This document shows positions 9,599 to 22,000 of a stretch of DNA of 64,000 bases, in pieces. Source of the DNA: Bacillota bacterium (GTDB taxonomy: Bacteria; Bacillota; Clostridia; Saccharofermentanales; DTU023); assembly GCA_023389255.1 (NCBI GenBank), contig JAEWER010000037.1, forward strand, positions 1-64,000, read 5' to 3'. The notes beneath the pieces are model-generated. The model was not told where the DNA came from. It worked only from the letters and a program-made list of their open reading frames with translations, and made no database searches. The translations under genes were made by a program, and so were the position numbers. Position 1 is the stretch's first letter. Every line of letters begins with the position of its first letter.

Positions 9599-11026
9599 AT
9601 GCAAAAGATTGTCTACCGTGCTTTAGAATTTTTAGCCTTACATCGAGAAGAGTTCACTTTGCCAGAGGTGGCAGATCATTGTGAGCGGAGCTTACGAACT
9701 CTACACCACTACTTGCCAGAAATAAAAGCAATACTTGCCAATTTAGATATTGAATTAGTACTGGTGCAGGGACATCAAAGTTTTTTACGAGCAACACCTA
9801 TACAAGTACAAGCTTTATTTGATTTTCTTGCCAAAGAGAAGCGTGCCAGCAAGGGCACTTCCTTATTTGCCCAAAGACAAGTTAGACTCTGCTACATCTT
9901 GCATCGCTTATTAGTCTTAAATCAGCCTATTACCAGCAAGGCATTAAGCCAAACCTTGTTGATCTCTAACTCTCAACTACAACAGGACTTAAAAGTGCTA
10001 GAACGCCAGCTAATAACCTATGATATTCAGCTACTGCGTGATAAATGGCATCGCCTTCGTCTCGAAACAGGAGAAAAACGTACACGAGTAGCTATTTTAG
10101 ATCTATTGCTGCCGTGGGCAAACGAACACTATTTTGGAGACTATCTGCTTTTGCAATGGCAAAGCGATGTTCACTTGCAATACCTAGTCGAGCAATTTTT
10201 ACACAAGTCATTGCTCAGCTGTGGCTTGGCAGCACCACTAAAGCAGCAACGCATCGTAGATCTGATCTTAATTTCACTCTACCGCTTAAAACAGGGAAAA
10301 ATGGTTAAACTTGCACCTAGAACACAACATTTATTAGACGACGATTTACTGAAAGCTCTCAAGCAGAGTAGTTCTACCCTAGAGCATGAACTCAAGCTAT
10401 ACATTCCTAAACAAGAATTAATCTATTGGTCTGCTTTTATCAAGGGACACAATTTTTACCACTCCACTCCCGACACTTACAGCAGTGTACAGTTAAACTG
10501 CTTCAACCACATCTACAATCTTTTAGCAGAAATTAAACCAGAATTACTCCCAAGGCTCTCTACTGGCTTACTACCTTTTTTAGCAGAAATCAGCCATAGA
10601 CATAATTTTGATCAGGTCTATCACTTCGATAGCAACAGCAACAGCCGATTGCTCTTACAAGAAAATGAGATAATAATCCAAAAATTGAATGATCAAATAA
10701 AACAAGATCTGGCAATCTCGCTACCCACTAGTTATCAGGAAAAATTAGCCGTAATTATAGCGACACTAGCCCTACCGAATAAAAACAAACTCAAATTGAA
10801 AATATATCGTCAGCTAGAAACAGTAATCTGTGATTATAATTTGGCTCTCATCTCACAACTTTATGCTGACTGGCAGGAAGTTAAAACAGAAGATCAAGCC
10901 GATGCTGTAATATGTTTTGGCAATCAGCAAACAAACGTAGAGAATAAACCTTGTTTTGTGATAAACAGTGTTCTTTCTCATAAACAAGCTAAACAGCTTG
11001 CTCTAAAGCTACTAGATTTACTCTAA
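9599..11026 (+). CDS. PRD-containing transcriptional regulator (BglG/MtlR/Mga-like)
   Basis: This 475-residue regulator lies back to back with the PTS gene. Two helix-turn-helix regions can be traced, at about residues 15-45 (FTLPEVADHCERSLRTLHHY) and 108-140 (ITSKALSQTLLISNSQLQQD). They are followed by one or two PTS regulation domains around 200-360 (LILISLYRLKQGKMVKL). The C-terminal part (about 385-475) resembles the EIIB-like end of such activators (KPCFVINSVLSHKQAKQL), but without a clear phosphorylatable cysteine. Activity in this family is tuned by PTS phosphorylation of PRD histidines; here that is inferred. The ATG has no ribosome binding site and lies just after a promoter, so the mRNA may be leaderless. 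Confidence 0.78.
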   Translation: MQKIVYRALEFLALHREEFTLPEVADHCERSLRTLHHYLPEIKAILANLDIELVLVQGHQSFLRATPIQVQALFDFLAKEKRASKGTSLFAQRQVRLCYILHRLLVLNQPITSKALSQTLLISNSQLQQDLKVLERQLITYDIQLLRDKWHRLRLETGEKRTRVAILDLLLPWANEHYFGDYLLLQWQSDVHLQYLVEQFLHKSLLSCGLAAPLKQQRIVDLILISLYRLKQGKMVKLAPRTQHLLDDDLLKALKQSSSTLEHELKLYIPKQELIYWSAFIKGHNFYHSTPDTYSSVQLNCFNHIYNLLAEIKPELLPRLSTGLLPFLAEISHRHNFDQVYHFDSNSNSRLLLQENEIIIQKLNDQIKQDLAISLPTSYQEKLAVIIATLALPNKNKLKLKIYRQLETVICDYNLALISQLYADWQEVKTEDQADAVICFGNQQTNVENKPCFVINSVLSHKQAKQLALKLLDLL

Positions 11027-11047
11027 AACTAGCTGCGCTACTCTGAA

Positions 11048-11488
11048 CTATCTGAGTTGCTCCAAAGCTCGACGAATTTCACTATCTAGATAACTCTTTG
11101 GTGCAGATTTAGGTAGTTTAGTACGCTTTTTCTTTGCTTCTCTCTGCCAGGTAAAGCTAGTATCCTTTTGGCATAACTCAGCAAAATCAGTACGCAACTG
11201 CTCGACTTGCTCAAGGCTATAGAGTGGCTGAATTGGTCTGATATGCTTGAGTGATTTTAATTTAGCGTTAGCTAAGGGATGATGTTCTCCATCCACCAAC
11301 CATACTCCATATAGATCATCTGCACGCTCAACTAAATCGATTACCAAGTAGTAACGACCTTTATCGTGGCCAGCGATTGCTTGCACAGCAATACCCACTA
11401 AACTCGTACAACCTTGCAACGCTTCTCTTTCAACTCGATTGCATTTTTGACGTATCGGCAACTTCATGTTCAGTTTGCTTATCCTCAA
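11048..11488 (-). CDS. KOW-domain RNA-binding protein (L14e/L6e/L27e-like)
   Basis: A 146-residue basic protein placed directly after map, as the small KOW protein is in many Clostridia. The region AGHDKGRYYLVIDLVERADD to LKSLKHIRPIQPL (about residues 40-90) has the family's pattern of a short beta barrel ending in KSLKHI/LxP. The last 60 residues are Lys-rich and low in hydrophobic residues. It probably binds rRNA or the ribosome; the exact role is not known. The start is uncertain: the TTG at 11488 is used here, but the ATG at 11467 (GAGG 14 bases before) is nearly as likely. It ends 22 bases from the convergent PRD regulator. Confidence 0.75.
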   Translation of the reverse strand: MRISKLNMKLPIRQKCNRVEREALQGCTSLVGIAVQAIAGHDKGRYYLVIDLVERADDLYGVWLVDGEHHPLANAKLKSLKHIRPIQPLYSLEQVEQLRTDFAELCQKDTSFTWQREAKKKRTKLPKSAPKSYLDSEIRRALEQLR

Positions 11489-11495
11489 TAGCTAC

Positions 11496-12305
11496 TTACT
11501 CTTTGCTCTGATAAGCATATTCTGGATGTGCCAGCGCTTCAGCTTTGGTTAACGATAAAACTTTAGGACCTGCAGGTGTTACTACAAAACAATTTTCGTA
11601 GTGAGCAGCTGGGCTACCATCCAAAGTGACAATGGTCCACTCGTCGCTTTCTATACCAATACGGTAATCACCCAAGGTAACCATAGGTTCTAAACACAGG
11701 GTCATACCAGCTTCCAAGCGTAAACCTCTACCAGGATTACCATAATTGAGTAGTTCTGGGCCCTCATGTAGATTGCGACCCAGTCCATGACCACTCATTT
11801 CTCGCACAATGCCAAAACCATGCTTTTCACAATGAACTTGCACAGCATGAGAGATATCGCCAATGCGCTTACCCAAGACAGCTTGCTCTAATCCTAGCCA
11901 AAATGACTCTTCGGTAACTCTAACTAGTTCCCTAACTCGTGCATCTACTTCTCCCACACAAAAAGTACGACAAGCATCTGCCATGTACAGATCTAGCTCG
12001 CACCCCACATCGACCGACACAATATCTCCAGACTGAATAATACGATCTTTACGGGGAATGCCATGCACTACTTCATCGTTAACAGAAACACATGCTGAAC
12101 CAGGAAACGGTGGTGTACCATAGTTGAGAAAATTAGGTTTTGCACCGTGTTCCGCAATAATCTTGAACACCAAATCGTCGATATCCTTAGTGGAAATTCC
12201 AGGGCGAATGAAATTTTCGCAGGCTTCAAAAATGCGTGCCACAACTTGGTTTGCACGATACATTAGTTCTACTTCGTGTTCGCTTTTAATGAAAATTTTA
12301 TCCAT
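11496..12305 (-). CDS. map: Methionine aminopeptidase, type I
   Basis: This 269-residue enzyme removes the initiator methionine from nascent proteins. The fold is complete: RPGISTKDIDDLV near the N-terminus, the metal ligands in VDVGCELDLYMADACRTF (two Asp), GHGLGRNLHEGP (His), LCLEPMV (Glu) and GIESDEWTIVT (Glu). It lies 15 bases after adk, the normal arrangement. The ribosome binding site is weak, so it is probably coupled to adk translation. Confidence 0.96.
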   Translation of the reverse strand: MDKIFIKSEHEVELMYRANQVVARIFEACENFIRPGISTKDIDDLVFKIIAEHGAKPNFLNYGTPPFPGSACVSVNDEVVHGIPRKDRIIQSGDIVSVDVGCELDLYMADACRTFCVGEVDARVRELVRVTEESFWLGLEQAVLGKRIGDISHAVQVHCEKHGFGIVREMSGHGLGRNLHEGPELLNYGNPGRGLRLEAGMTLCLEPMVTLGDYRIGIESDEWTIVTLDGSPAAHYENCFVVTPAGPKVLSLTKAEALAHPEYAYQSKE

Positions 12306-12320
12306 AGTGCTTATTGTTAT

Positions 12321-12962
12321 CTATTCCTCTGCTAATTCTGCCAAAGCACAAGCTAAAACTTCTTCTGGGCTTTGCATGGAGTCAATGCTGATTAGCTGAT
12401 TATCTGTGCGATAGTAGTCAATCACCGGTTCTGTTTGGCGATAATAAACTTTCAAACGTTTCTTGATAGTTTCGGGCTTATCGTCATCTCTTTGCACCAA
12501 GCGAGTACCACAAATATCGCAAATACCAGCAACTTTAGGAGGCTTGATCAAGAGGTTATAACTCGCACCACATTCGGGACAAACCCAACGATTAGAGATG
12601 CGTTCAACGATAATATCCTCATCGACACTCAGCGCTATAGTATGCGTTACTTTGCGCCCTAAGCGATCCATCATCACATGTAGCTCTTTGGCTTGTTCCA
12701 AGTTGCGCGGATAGCCGTCTAAGATAAAGCCCTTCTCGGCTTGTTTCAGACGCTCAAAGAGCATCTGATCTGTAATCTCATTAGGCACCAATTTGCCTTG
12801 ATCAATGTACTTCTTAGCTTCTATGCCTAAGGGTGTTTGTTCACTGATGTTCTTACGAAACAAATCGCCGGTTGAGATGTGCTCCAAATCTAATTTGGTC
12901 AGCAGATTTTTCGCCAGTGTGCCTTTACCTGAGCCAGGCGCACCTAACAACACGATATTCAT
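12321..12962 (-). CDS. adk: Adenylate kinase with zinc-binding lid
   Basis: The 213-residue enzyme interconverts AMP, ADP and ATP. It has the P-loop GAPGSGKGT at 7-15, the GYPRN motif, and a lid with two cysteine pairs (CPECG and CDICG) that bind zinc, typical of Gram-positive forms. GAGG precedes the ATG. In most relatives it follows secY in the spc operon. Here the giant surface-protein gene and its terminator lie in between, so adk needs its own promoter; TATACT at 12998-13003 on the minus strand is a possible -10, with no clear -35. Confidence 0.97.
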   Translation of the reverse strand: MNIVLLGAPGSGKGTLAKNLLTKLDLEHISTGDLFRKNISEQTPLGIEAKKYIDQGKLVPNEITDQMLFERLKQAEKGFILDGYPRNLEQAKELHVMMDRLGRKVTHTIALSVDEDIIVERISNRWVCPECGASYNLLIKPPKVAGICDICGTRLVQRDDDKPETIKKRLKVYYRQTEPVIDYYRTDNQLISIDSMQSPEEVLACALAELAEE

Positions 12963-13030
12963 AAACTTCCTCGATGTGTGGAGATATACAATTTAGTATA
13001 ACGCAAAGCAGGCGCAAAAAGTCTAGCCAT

Positions 13031-13062
13031 AAAAAAAGGCGTTGCTCTTAAGAGCAACGCCT
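13031..13062 (-). terminator. Strong intrinsic terminator after the giant surface-protein gene
   Basis: On the minus strand a perfect 13-bp inverted repeat (AGGCGTTGCTCTT and its complement, 13037-13062) is followed by seven T. It lies 20 bases after the stop of the giant gene and separates it from adk. Confidence 0.92.
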
Positions 13063-13081
13063 AGAACAGCTATATTTTCGC

Positions 13082-16000
13082 TTAGCGCTTAGTTTGTTTT
13101 TTGCGAACCACTACAGCTAGACCTGCTAGGGCGATCAATACAGTAAGTAATCCAGTTGCACCTGCTACCTCACCCGTTCTCGGTACAATGCTATTCACAA
13201 TGTTTTGAACTTGGCTCGGCATGACTACATTCTCTGTTCTGCTGGGCACGGGTTCTGCAATCTTGCTGTAGACCAACTTGATCACTTGCTCACCCTTGAC
13301 TACTTTGCCCTTGAGCGGTGCAGAATCATCTGCCAACTTCTCGTACTTGTAACCATCGATGGTGATGGGTTCGTAGCTGTACTCTGTGCCTACTGCGACA
13401 TCAGTGAATACTACTTGTCTCTCGACATCTGGGATTGCCTTACCATCTTCATCCACAAACTCAACTGTTACGCTACCACGCTCTAAGTCGGTGAATAAGG
13501 TGAATACAGTAGGCTCAGTAATCTTATGTGCTAGTACTTCTTCATCTGTGAGTTTGTCCTCACCACCTGCGATGCTCCAATGGCTGAAGTAATAGACATC
13601 AGGTTGCAACAAGTCGAACTCAGGCAGTGCCACTTTCATCTCATCAAAGAATTCACCATCTTTGAGGCTGGTTCCTTCCTTGACAAAGTACTCAGGAACA
13701 TCACCCTTGAATGCCACTTTGTCTTGTTGCTCTAACGGTACCTCGAAGCTCACCTTGTGATAAGTATCGACTAGGATCTTCACTTCTACATTCGGATCGA
13801 CAAACTCATAGTTCAGCGGATCGATTACGGTATATCCATCTGGACCAACCACTGCAAAGTCTGTTGCTTTGTACTTGTGCAGACCGTCTGTTCCATCAGT
13901 ATTCAAGATAGGCAAGTCTGACGGATCAGCGATAGGCTCACCGTAGAGTACAGTGACTTCGCGCTCGTTGGGTACCTCAGCATTGCTGGGGTTAGTAAAT
14001 GTATTGATATCTGTCTTGAACTTGATGCGGACAGTGCTGTCATAAGTCAGCTGACTGTCGCTCAAGGTACTTTCAACCGCTCCCATGGAGTTACGTTCAA
14101 CACGTACTTTTAATAACTTGCCGTGGAATTGACGGATCAGGTTAGACGGAATATCAAACACGACTTTACCGTCAACCACTTTACCGATAATCGCATCGGG
14201 TGTTGGTGTTGAGGTGCTGTAAACAATCTCAGACACCAGCGTTGCTTCTGCTTCTGTTTCAGTCGTAGTGGCTGTATTAGCATTGCTATTTACAGCAGGC
14301 TTTTCGTTAGTTTCAGCAGAAGTTGATGCATTGTTAGTTTCTGGGCTGTTAGCCGGTTGCTCTGTGCTGTTAGCCGGTTGCTCTGTGCTGTTAGCGCTTT
14401 CATTGCTTGCTACAACACCAGAACCATTTTCGGCAGGTTGTGCCCCTACTTCACCAGCTACATTTTCTGCGCCAACTTCATTGGTTGTATCAGCCTCATT
14501 TTCCGTACCATTCTCTGTATTAGAAACTGAACTGTTAGACGTATCAGCGCTATTTTCGTCTGTTGCGGGTTGAGCGTTAGCGTTGCTTTCAGTAGCATCG
14601 CTCTCGGCATGGTTGCTCTCAGCTACATTTTCGCTGGGCTGATTTACTGCTTCATTGCCTGTTGTAGCGTTATCTTCAGAAGCTACTAGCTTATTCTCAG
14701 CAGATTTATCACTGGTCTCGGTATTGGTTGCGGGTTTAGCTTCAGTCGGCTTTTCTGCTTCAGGTTTATTCACTACGTTTGTAGCACCAGAAGTCTTCCA
14801 AACATGACCAACTTCACCACCAGTATTGCTCAGATCTTCAACTGCGATCGGGCTACCATCAACACTGCTCAGCTTATTTCCATTTTCATCTGTCAGATAG
14901 TAGATAACGCTACCTTGTTCAGCTGCACTGGTATTGAACCAGCTATCGGGCAATTCAGCGGTCACTTTGAAACCATCTTGCCCCAAATTCTTCGCATAGG
15001 GCAGATATGTTGCAACGAAGAGCATGTCGTGATCAATCACTTTATCACCACGCATCAGTTTACTAGTCTCGTTATCTAACCACAGCGTACCCTTAAATTC
15101 TTCATACTCACTGATCAAAGGTTTGACCAGATCGCTGGTTAACTTAGCAGCTTTCTTCTTGACGTAGTACTTAACTGTATTGCTATTCACTGCTTCACCA
15201 AATTCACCAGCATCAAATAGCACTGTTACGTAGCCAGCTGGGCGACTCTCAACGTCCTCGGCAGGAATAATATCGTCTTGATCTACGTGGTAGAAGAATG
15301 TTACTGGCTGATTGATGGGGTAAGCTTTGACACCGGCATCGTCCAATTCCTCTGTCCCCTGGTTGGCTTGCCACTTCAGGAAGTGGTAGTTACCAACAGG
15401 TGAGATAGAGGCAATTTTATTGGTGCCTAAGTTGCTACCGTGCTCAATGTAGTAGACAGGTACTTGATCATCGTATCTAGCGTAATCGTTAGATGACTCA
15501 GCAATGGCAAATGTGACCTTGTGGAAAGTTTTGTTATTAACTGTCACGTGGTTAGTTTTTGCCACAAACTGATGTGCTGTCGGATTAAAGTCTTCGCTGT
15601 CTTCTGTGCTGTAACCTGTTTGTTCATAACGGTTGTTGTCTTCAGCATCCTTGGTGATGATGGTGGGCAACTCATTCTTATCGACGCTTGCGCCATACAT
15701 CACTTTAACCACTCTCTTCTTAGGAGATTTAGAATCGTTACCATTGGTCAAGGAAACTTTTGCTTCAAAGACTACTTCAACCATGCTGTCATAAGTGACG
15801 CCTGTGGTGCTAATAGTATTTTCATCGTCACCACGTGCCACCATGACATGCAAATCTTTACCATTCAACTTTTCAATCACGTTCGGCTGAGTGCCAGTAG
15901 GAATTTCAAAGGTGATGGTATTGTCTTCTCCAATCTTGCCTGTAATAGCCTTTTGCGGATCTAAGTCCCTGGTCAGAGTGCCATCTTTGCTGACGTAGTA

Positions 16001-19000
16001 GGTTACAGGTGTGCCGTTTTCATCACCCTGCACAACAAGGTATGATCCCAGACCATTTCTCTCGTCATCACCTAAGCTATTAGGCAATTTGGCGGTGATG
16101 TTGAAACCATCCTCTTCTTGTTCTACCTCTGTTGCAACTGGCAGATACTTAGCGGTGATGGTGTAAGGCTTGTTTTCATCCTGGATCAGCTCGCTCAATT
16201 TGCTTGCTTCCTTAATCACAACATCCTTAGCATCCACCCATGAAGTATGCACATAATTGCTTTCAGGTTCTAAATTCGCCTTAGCATCAAAACGCTTGAT
16301 CAGATCACCAGCGGTCAGTACAGAATTACGGATACGTACTAAGAAGACAAAATCAGCGTCTTTTTTAATCTTGCCGTGTTCACCTGCATCGAAGACCACA
16401 GTGTAATAACCAGGTTTGGTTACTCTCGGATCTTTACCAGGAATGACCTCAGGACCATTTGCATAAGATGCGTTAAAGGTCAGATTTACATTTTGAATTA
16501 CGGTTTCTTCTGGTACCGGACTCCACTTATCAAACACTTGTCCGTTAGGAGCATTGGGTTCGCTTACAGCTAATTGTGAAGCCTTGATGTTCTTGTTTTT
16601 AGCTACCCAGAATTTCTTCTGTTTGACGTTGTTAGCAAACGAACCGTCCTTAGCATCAAAGATGACTTCGACGTAACCGAAGGGAGGTGTGGTACCCTCT
16701 GGATCAGGGATAATGTTCTCACTCTCGACGTACAGATAAATATCTGTGTTGTCATTGATCGTTATTGCCGGCACCTCAGTAGCTGATTCGTACTTGGTTG
16801 TGCCATTGTCTGCTGACCAGTAGGCGAACTCAAAGACATCATGTGCCATGGTGGCACTAGGCATCGTGATGGGGTTACCATCAAAGGTTTCGTTCTCATC
16901 TAAGTCCGTGGTTTCTTTGACATAGTACTCTGTGGTACCAGTTAAACTTGCTTGTTCACTATGTTTAGGCAGGAAGCGCACGCGGTAGTAGGTATCGAAG
17001 TTAACCATGATCTGCTCCACTTTATCGGGAGAGGTTGCGGTGAACTCTTTGCCTAGCAGTGCATCTTTAGCCAATTTCTTTTCCGTCTTGTAATCGTAGC
17101 TTGCGATCTTGTACTTAGCATGTGTGGTTGCATCTGCCACATCGCTGATGGTGGGCAGATCACCCTGCTGCAAGCTTGAACCATAGACCACGTTCACAGT
17201 TTTGAGTTTAGCGTTAGCCCCTGTCTTATCATCACCATTGGTAAAGTCACGAACTTGGGATACGAACTGCACCTTGACAGTACCTACATACGTAAAGTCA
17301 GTAGCGCTGGAGGTGGTGTATTCGCCTTTCTCAATGCGTACTTTCATGGTTTTACCGTTGAGAACTGCCACATCATCAGGCTTGATATTAAAGACAACGC
17401 CGTCCTTAGTAATCTCGCCAGTAATGGGTGTACCATCGCTACCTTTGACGATGACAGGCTGGTTATTCTCATTTTGCTCGGTCAGGAAGACTTCGTAAGA
17501 AGCATAATCGCTTTCTTGTAAGTCTTCGGGCAATTTAGCCGTGATATTCCATGTTTTATTGCCGTCAGCATCAGTTGCTTGTGCAGGTGCGCTGGCAACA
17601 GGAATGTAATCGGCAACCAGAGTTGTTTTAGACTCAGTGATAGCTGCTGTGCTCTCAGCTAGCTTAATTGGTTGACCATCTTTTAACCAAGTGGTGAACT
17701 CATATCCTGCGGTTTGATTATCTGCATACTTGTTCGGGACTGGTGTTGGTGCATACCCTTTGATGTCGTTAAGTGACTTGCTGACGTCATCTCTCAAATG
17801 CACAACATTTTGTGTGTTAGGTGCAAAGGTACCGTACTTGCCAGAGTTAAACACAACTCTCTTGTCGTAACCCGGCAACTCTTCGTCTTGATCACCAGTT
17901 TGAATTTCAGGCATATCACCAAAGATAGCATTTACAGCATCATTACCTGTGAAATCTTTATCGATTACAGTTGTATCTGCAACACTGTATCGGTTAAATA
18001 CATACCCTGGTTTGGCGGTCGGATTTTCTACGCCTAACTCATTCAACTTCTTAGTTGCTGTTTTTAGTACCCAAACTTTGCGCTCTTGTACTTGAGCTTG
18101 GTTGAGAGTCCAATAACCCTTAGTGGCATCGGCCTTAAACACTACTTCATAGAAGTCGTTAGGCTTGGAACCATTAGGATCTAAGACGACTTCTTTAGGT
18201 AAGAATCTCACATCGTATTGCACTGGACCAGTAACTGTTTCTTTGTCCATATCAGCAACTTTGACACCGTTCTTAGCAAAGCCATCAGCTGCATAAACCT
18301 TTGCATCGTTCTCTTGAATCGTGGGAACTGTCAAGCTACCACCATCAAATAGTGGAGCCTTATTAACATTGCTTCCCTTAAGGGCGTAGTAGACAAGGCT
18401 TGAATCGCTTTTGTTTTCGAAACTACCTTTGTTGCTATCAACAACAAACTTAACCTTGGAATAGGTGTCATAAGCTACTGCAATCGCTACCTGTCGCTCA
18501 GTCTGTTTATCGTTATTGACATCAACAGCCGTATTGCCATTCATGTAAGGGTTGGTGCTGCTCAATTTGTACTTGTTATCTGGTTCTGTGCCTTCGTCAG
18601 ACTCCTTAATTGTGGGCAAACTACCGCTTAAGGTTGAGCCATAATCAATTGCAACCGACTTCTGTTCATTATTACCAGCATCACCGTCAGTAAATTGTGA
18701 AGCATTGGTGCTGTAGACTACGTGAACTTTGCCATCATAGGCAACATTCATTGGATTACTCACGGCTTGATCGCCCAATGAGTTCTCCGAAATGGCCTTG
18801 AGATTTTTACCATCTAAATTCTTGATGGTAGGATTGCCCGTGTTGGGTATCTCTGTAGGAATTGTGAACTTAACAGTTTTGCTTGCCAAATCAACTGTAC
18901 CTGTTAAATATTCTTGATCGGCACTGGGTGAGGTAACTGGCATGCCATCTTTTCCTAATCTATTGCCACTGTCATCGGTGAGATAAAAAGTGACACCAGC

Positions 19001-22000
19001 CAAATCTTCTTCTGTTACGTCGCTTGGAAGTGTGGAAACAATATTCCAACCATTAGTAGTACCTGCGACATAGTCTTCTTGTCTAACTGACTGCAAGATG
19101 GGTAAGAAACTAGCCGTAAACACCGTATCAGCAGTAAAGTTAGCACCACTTTCACCAAAAGTCATTTGGTTATGATCTGTCGTATCTTGTGTAGGATCGT
19201 AAAACTTAGTTTGACCTCCGACTTTGTAGGTCCACTTGTCTGTTTTCTGATAATTCGTTTCTTGCCCAGCTTTGGCACTAACTTGAGGCTTAACTATATC
19301 CTTATTACCTAATTGAACAAGTGGATTAGCTTTTTTATTGATGAAGTATGCTGTTACTTGATCTTTACCGTCTACTAGTTTAAATTCTCCATGATCACTA
19401 GGTAGGAAGCTCACTTCTAGGTATTTATCAGGATCAGGATTTTCCATCTCTCCTACTTTAGGAATAACATCGCTTTGCAGAATGTATTCAACATCTAAAG
19501 TACGTCTGCTTTTCATGAGCAACGATGAATATCCTTTCATGGCTTCATCATTTAATCTGCGCTCATATATTTCTTTCGTTCCGTCAGCATTAATAACTTC
19601 AAGTTTCTTAGGTACGATAGAATCTTTGTCTGCTTTATCTACTTCTGCCGCTAAAATATTGACACTTGCGCCGATAACAGAGTTAAAACCATACACAGCT
19701 CTAGCTTTGCCGGTGTCGGTAGCAGACTTCTTTAAAATGTGTCTTACAGCAAACTGTGTACCGTCTGTGTTTTCATCATCGCTGTAAACAGCTTGCAAAG
19801 TAAATGTATCAATCAGACGATTACCATGCTTATCTGAGATGCGCAAGACAGCTCCTTCACTGCCATTAGCATTTATTTGATGCAGAGTTCTGATGTCCAC
19901 CTCTTGACCAGGTAGCAATCTATACCCAGTGTCTGTAATTTGTTCACCATTTTCTACATCTAGTTTCCAGTGTAAAAAGGTATGACCTTGCTTTACGGGT
20001 TTACCTAAAGGCACACGAATAATAGGGTTACCTTCAACGTTCAAAAGATATCTGCCGTAATCTTTTGGGTTTTCAACCACGGTGTTTCTTTGTGGCATTT
20101 CCACCCCTGATGGTGCTGAACCCCCATCTAAATCGAAGCCTAATGGCGTCTGTAATAATCTAGACTGAATACCAACAACATTCATGCCACCATAACGCAC
20201 ATGTTTGTTGTCTCCATCCGTAAAGCTTGAACCCCAAGCAAAGATGGGGAATTCACCATAGAAACCATAATTAGGTGCCTGCGATTCATTCGGTTTCAAT
20301 TGAGGCCATGCCTCAACACCGTGAATAGGCGACACCGTGTCATCACTAAAGAACGGTGCACCATAACCATTTTTAACATTGCCACGCAACTTAATTTTGG
20401 GATCAGCAGCTTCATAAATTCCTGGTCTACCACCTGATAGACCTTCCTTAACTAAGGCAGGTCCATCAATCCAAGCGCTACCACCAGCATCAAGCCATTT
20501 CAGTTGAGGGTTATGGCTACCATCAGCTTCATTTATTTTGGAAGCATGAACTTGCACATCTTCTATACCGTAATTGTTATACAGTCCAACCTTGGTCAAG
20601 TTGGTAGTTGCCCATTCCGTATCCACATTAATACTTGTTGGTACGTTTTCAATTTTTATATTGTAAGCGAGGCGCATGGAGTTGAAATAACCTTCCCTAC
20701 CACCCCAATCGTTGTGATAACTGCCTGATTGGTTACCCGGAACAATCTCACCATTGTTGTATGTCCAACTCAACAAATTGCCTTGGTAATTCGAAGGTTT
20801 AGCATCCATAATCTGAATACTAACTTTAGCTCCAGCCAAGGGACCATGTTCAATGGTAATTTCATTCTTTTGATTTATTACCTTTTGCTGGATCTGACTG
20901 TTATACCACTTCAAGAAACCTTGATCATGATTGTCCTTACCATACGCATGCCAATAGGGATCCCAACCTTCACCTTGTGCAAAAGCACTGACAATACCCG
21001 GATAGGCTTTGTACTTATAACCTCTATTCCCATCATATCGGGGTCTACCTAGTAGGTTAGGGTCTTCTTGAGGATAAACAGATGGACCAAAGCGACCAAA
21101 AGGTTGTGGTGCACCAACTACAGTAGCGCTAGCTCCTTTGTCAGACGAAAACCATACAGCACCCAACAATGACATGATATTGCCAAAAGCATTTTCGTCT
21201 ACACGGTCATGGTATGCCTTAATATTAACCGTATCACCAAAACGGTAGTTTTGTTGCGAAGAATCAATTGCTACTTTGGTATCTCTGTATTGGAAGTTCT
21301 TGCCATTACCACGATTCCAGTCATGAGAATTGCCACTGACATCTCTAATTGTCAACGTTCCTTTGTCTCTAGCAGATAAACGCACTGCAACTTTTTTGCC
21401 TTCGTTGACTGTTAATTTGTAACGCAATACCGTTCTATCAGGAGAAGAAATATCTTCTAATACCTCAACTTGTGCATTTTGTGTACCACTTGCATCGATA
21501 GCAACAAGAGGTTCATAGTCACGTCTAACTGAAACAGTAAAACTAGCTATGGCATGACCATTCTTAAATTCTGCATAATCTGGACCTTGATAGGCAAGAC
21601 TGCCATGGTTCTCTACTACATATGAAATAGGCACAATGCTAGCTGTGGGATAATATTCAAAATAAATTCGGTTAGTTACACCTTCGGATTTACTGTAAGG
21701 ATAAGAGTGTTCAACTTTCTCCTCTACAACATTTCCCTGTTCATTCAATTCTTTTATGTTGAAGAAAACTCGATCAGATGTTTGGGGTTGCGAGTTTGAA
21801 TCTAATACTAATGAACCATCTGAGTTATATTCCTTAACATTACGCAACTCAGCCTTAGTAATCTCCAGCTTATTAGCATTAGCAGGTTTGAGATTATCAA
21901 TTATATAAGCACGAATAAACTCATATCCTGGGATTACCGGTGCAGTTTTCGCATTGATAACTCCACCCTTGAACTCAACAGAGCTCATTGAGGATAAAGT

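Noticed and set aside
14345..14395. Short tandem repeats as a possible CRISPR array
   Set aside because: The units are directly adjacent, 21 bases long, in frame and encode a protein linker; there are no spacers or cas genes.
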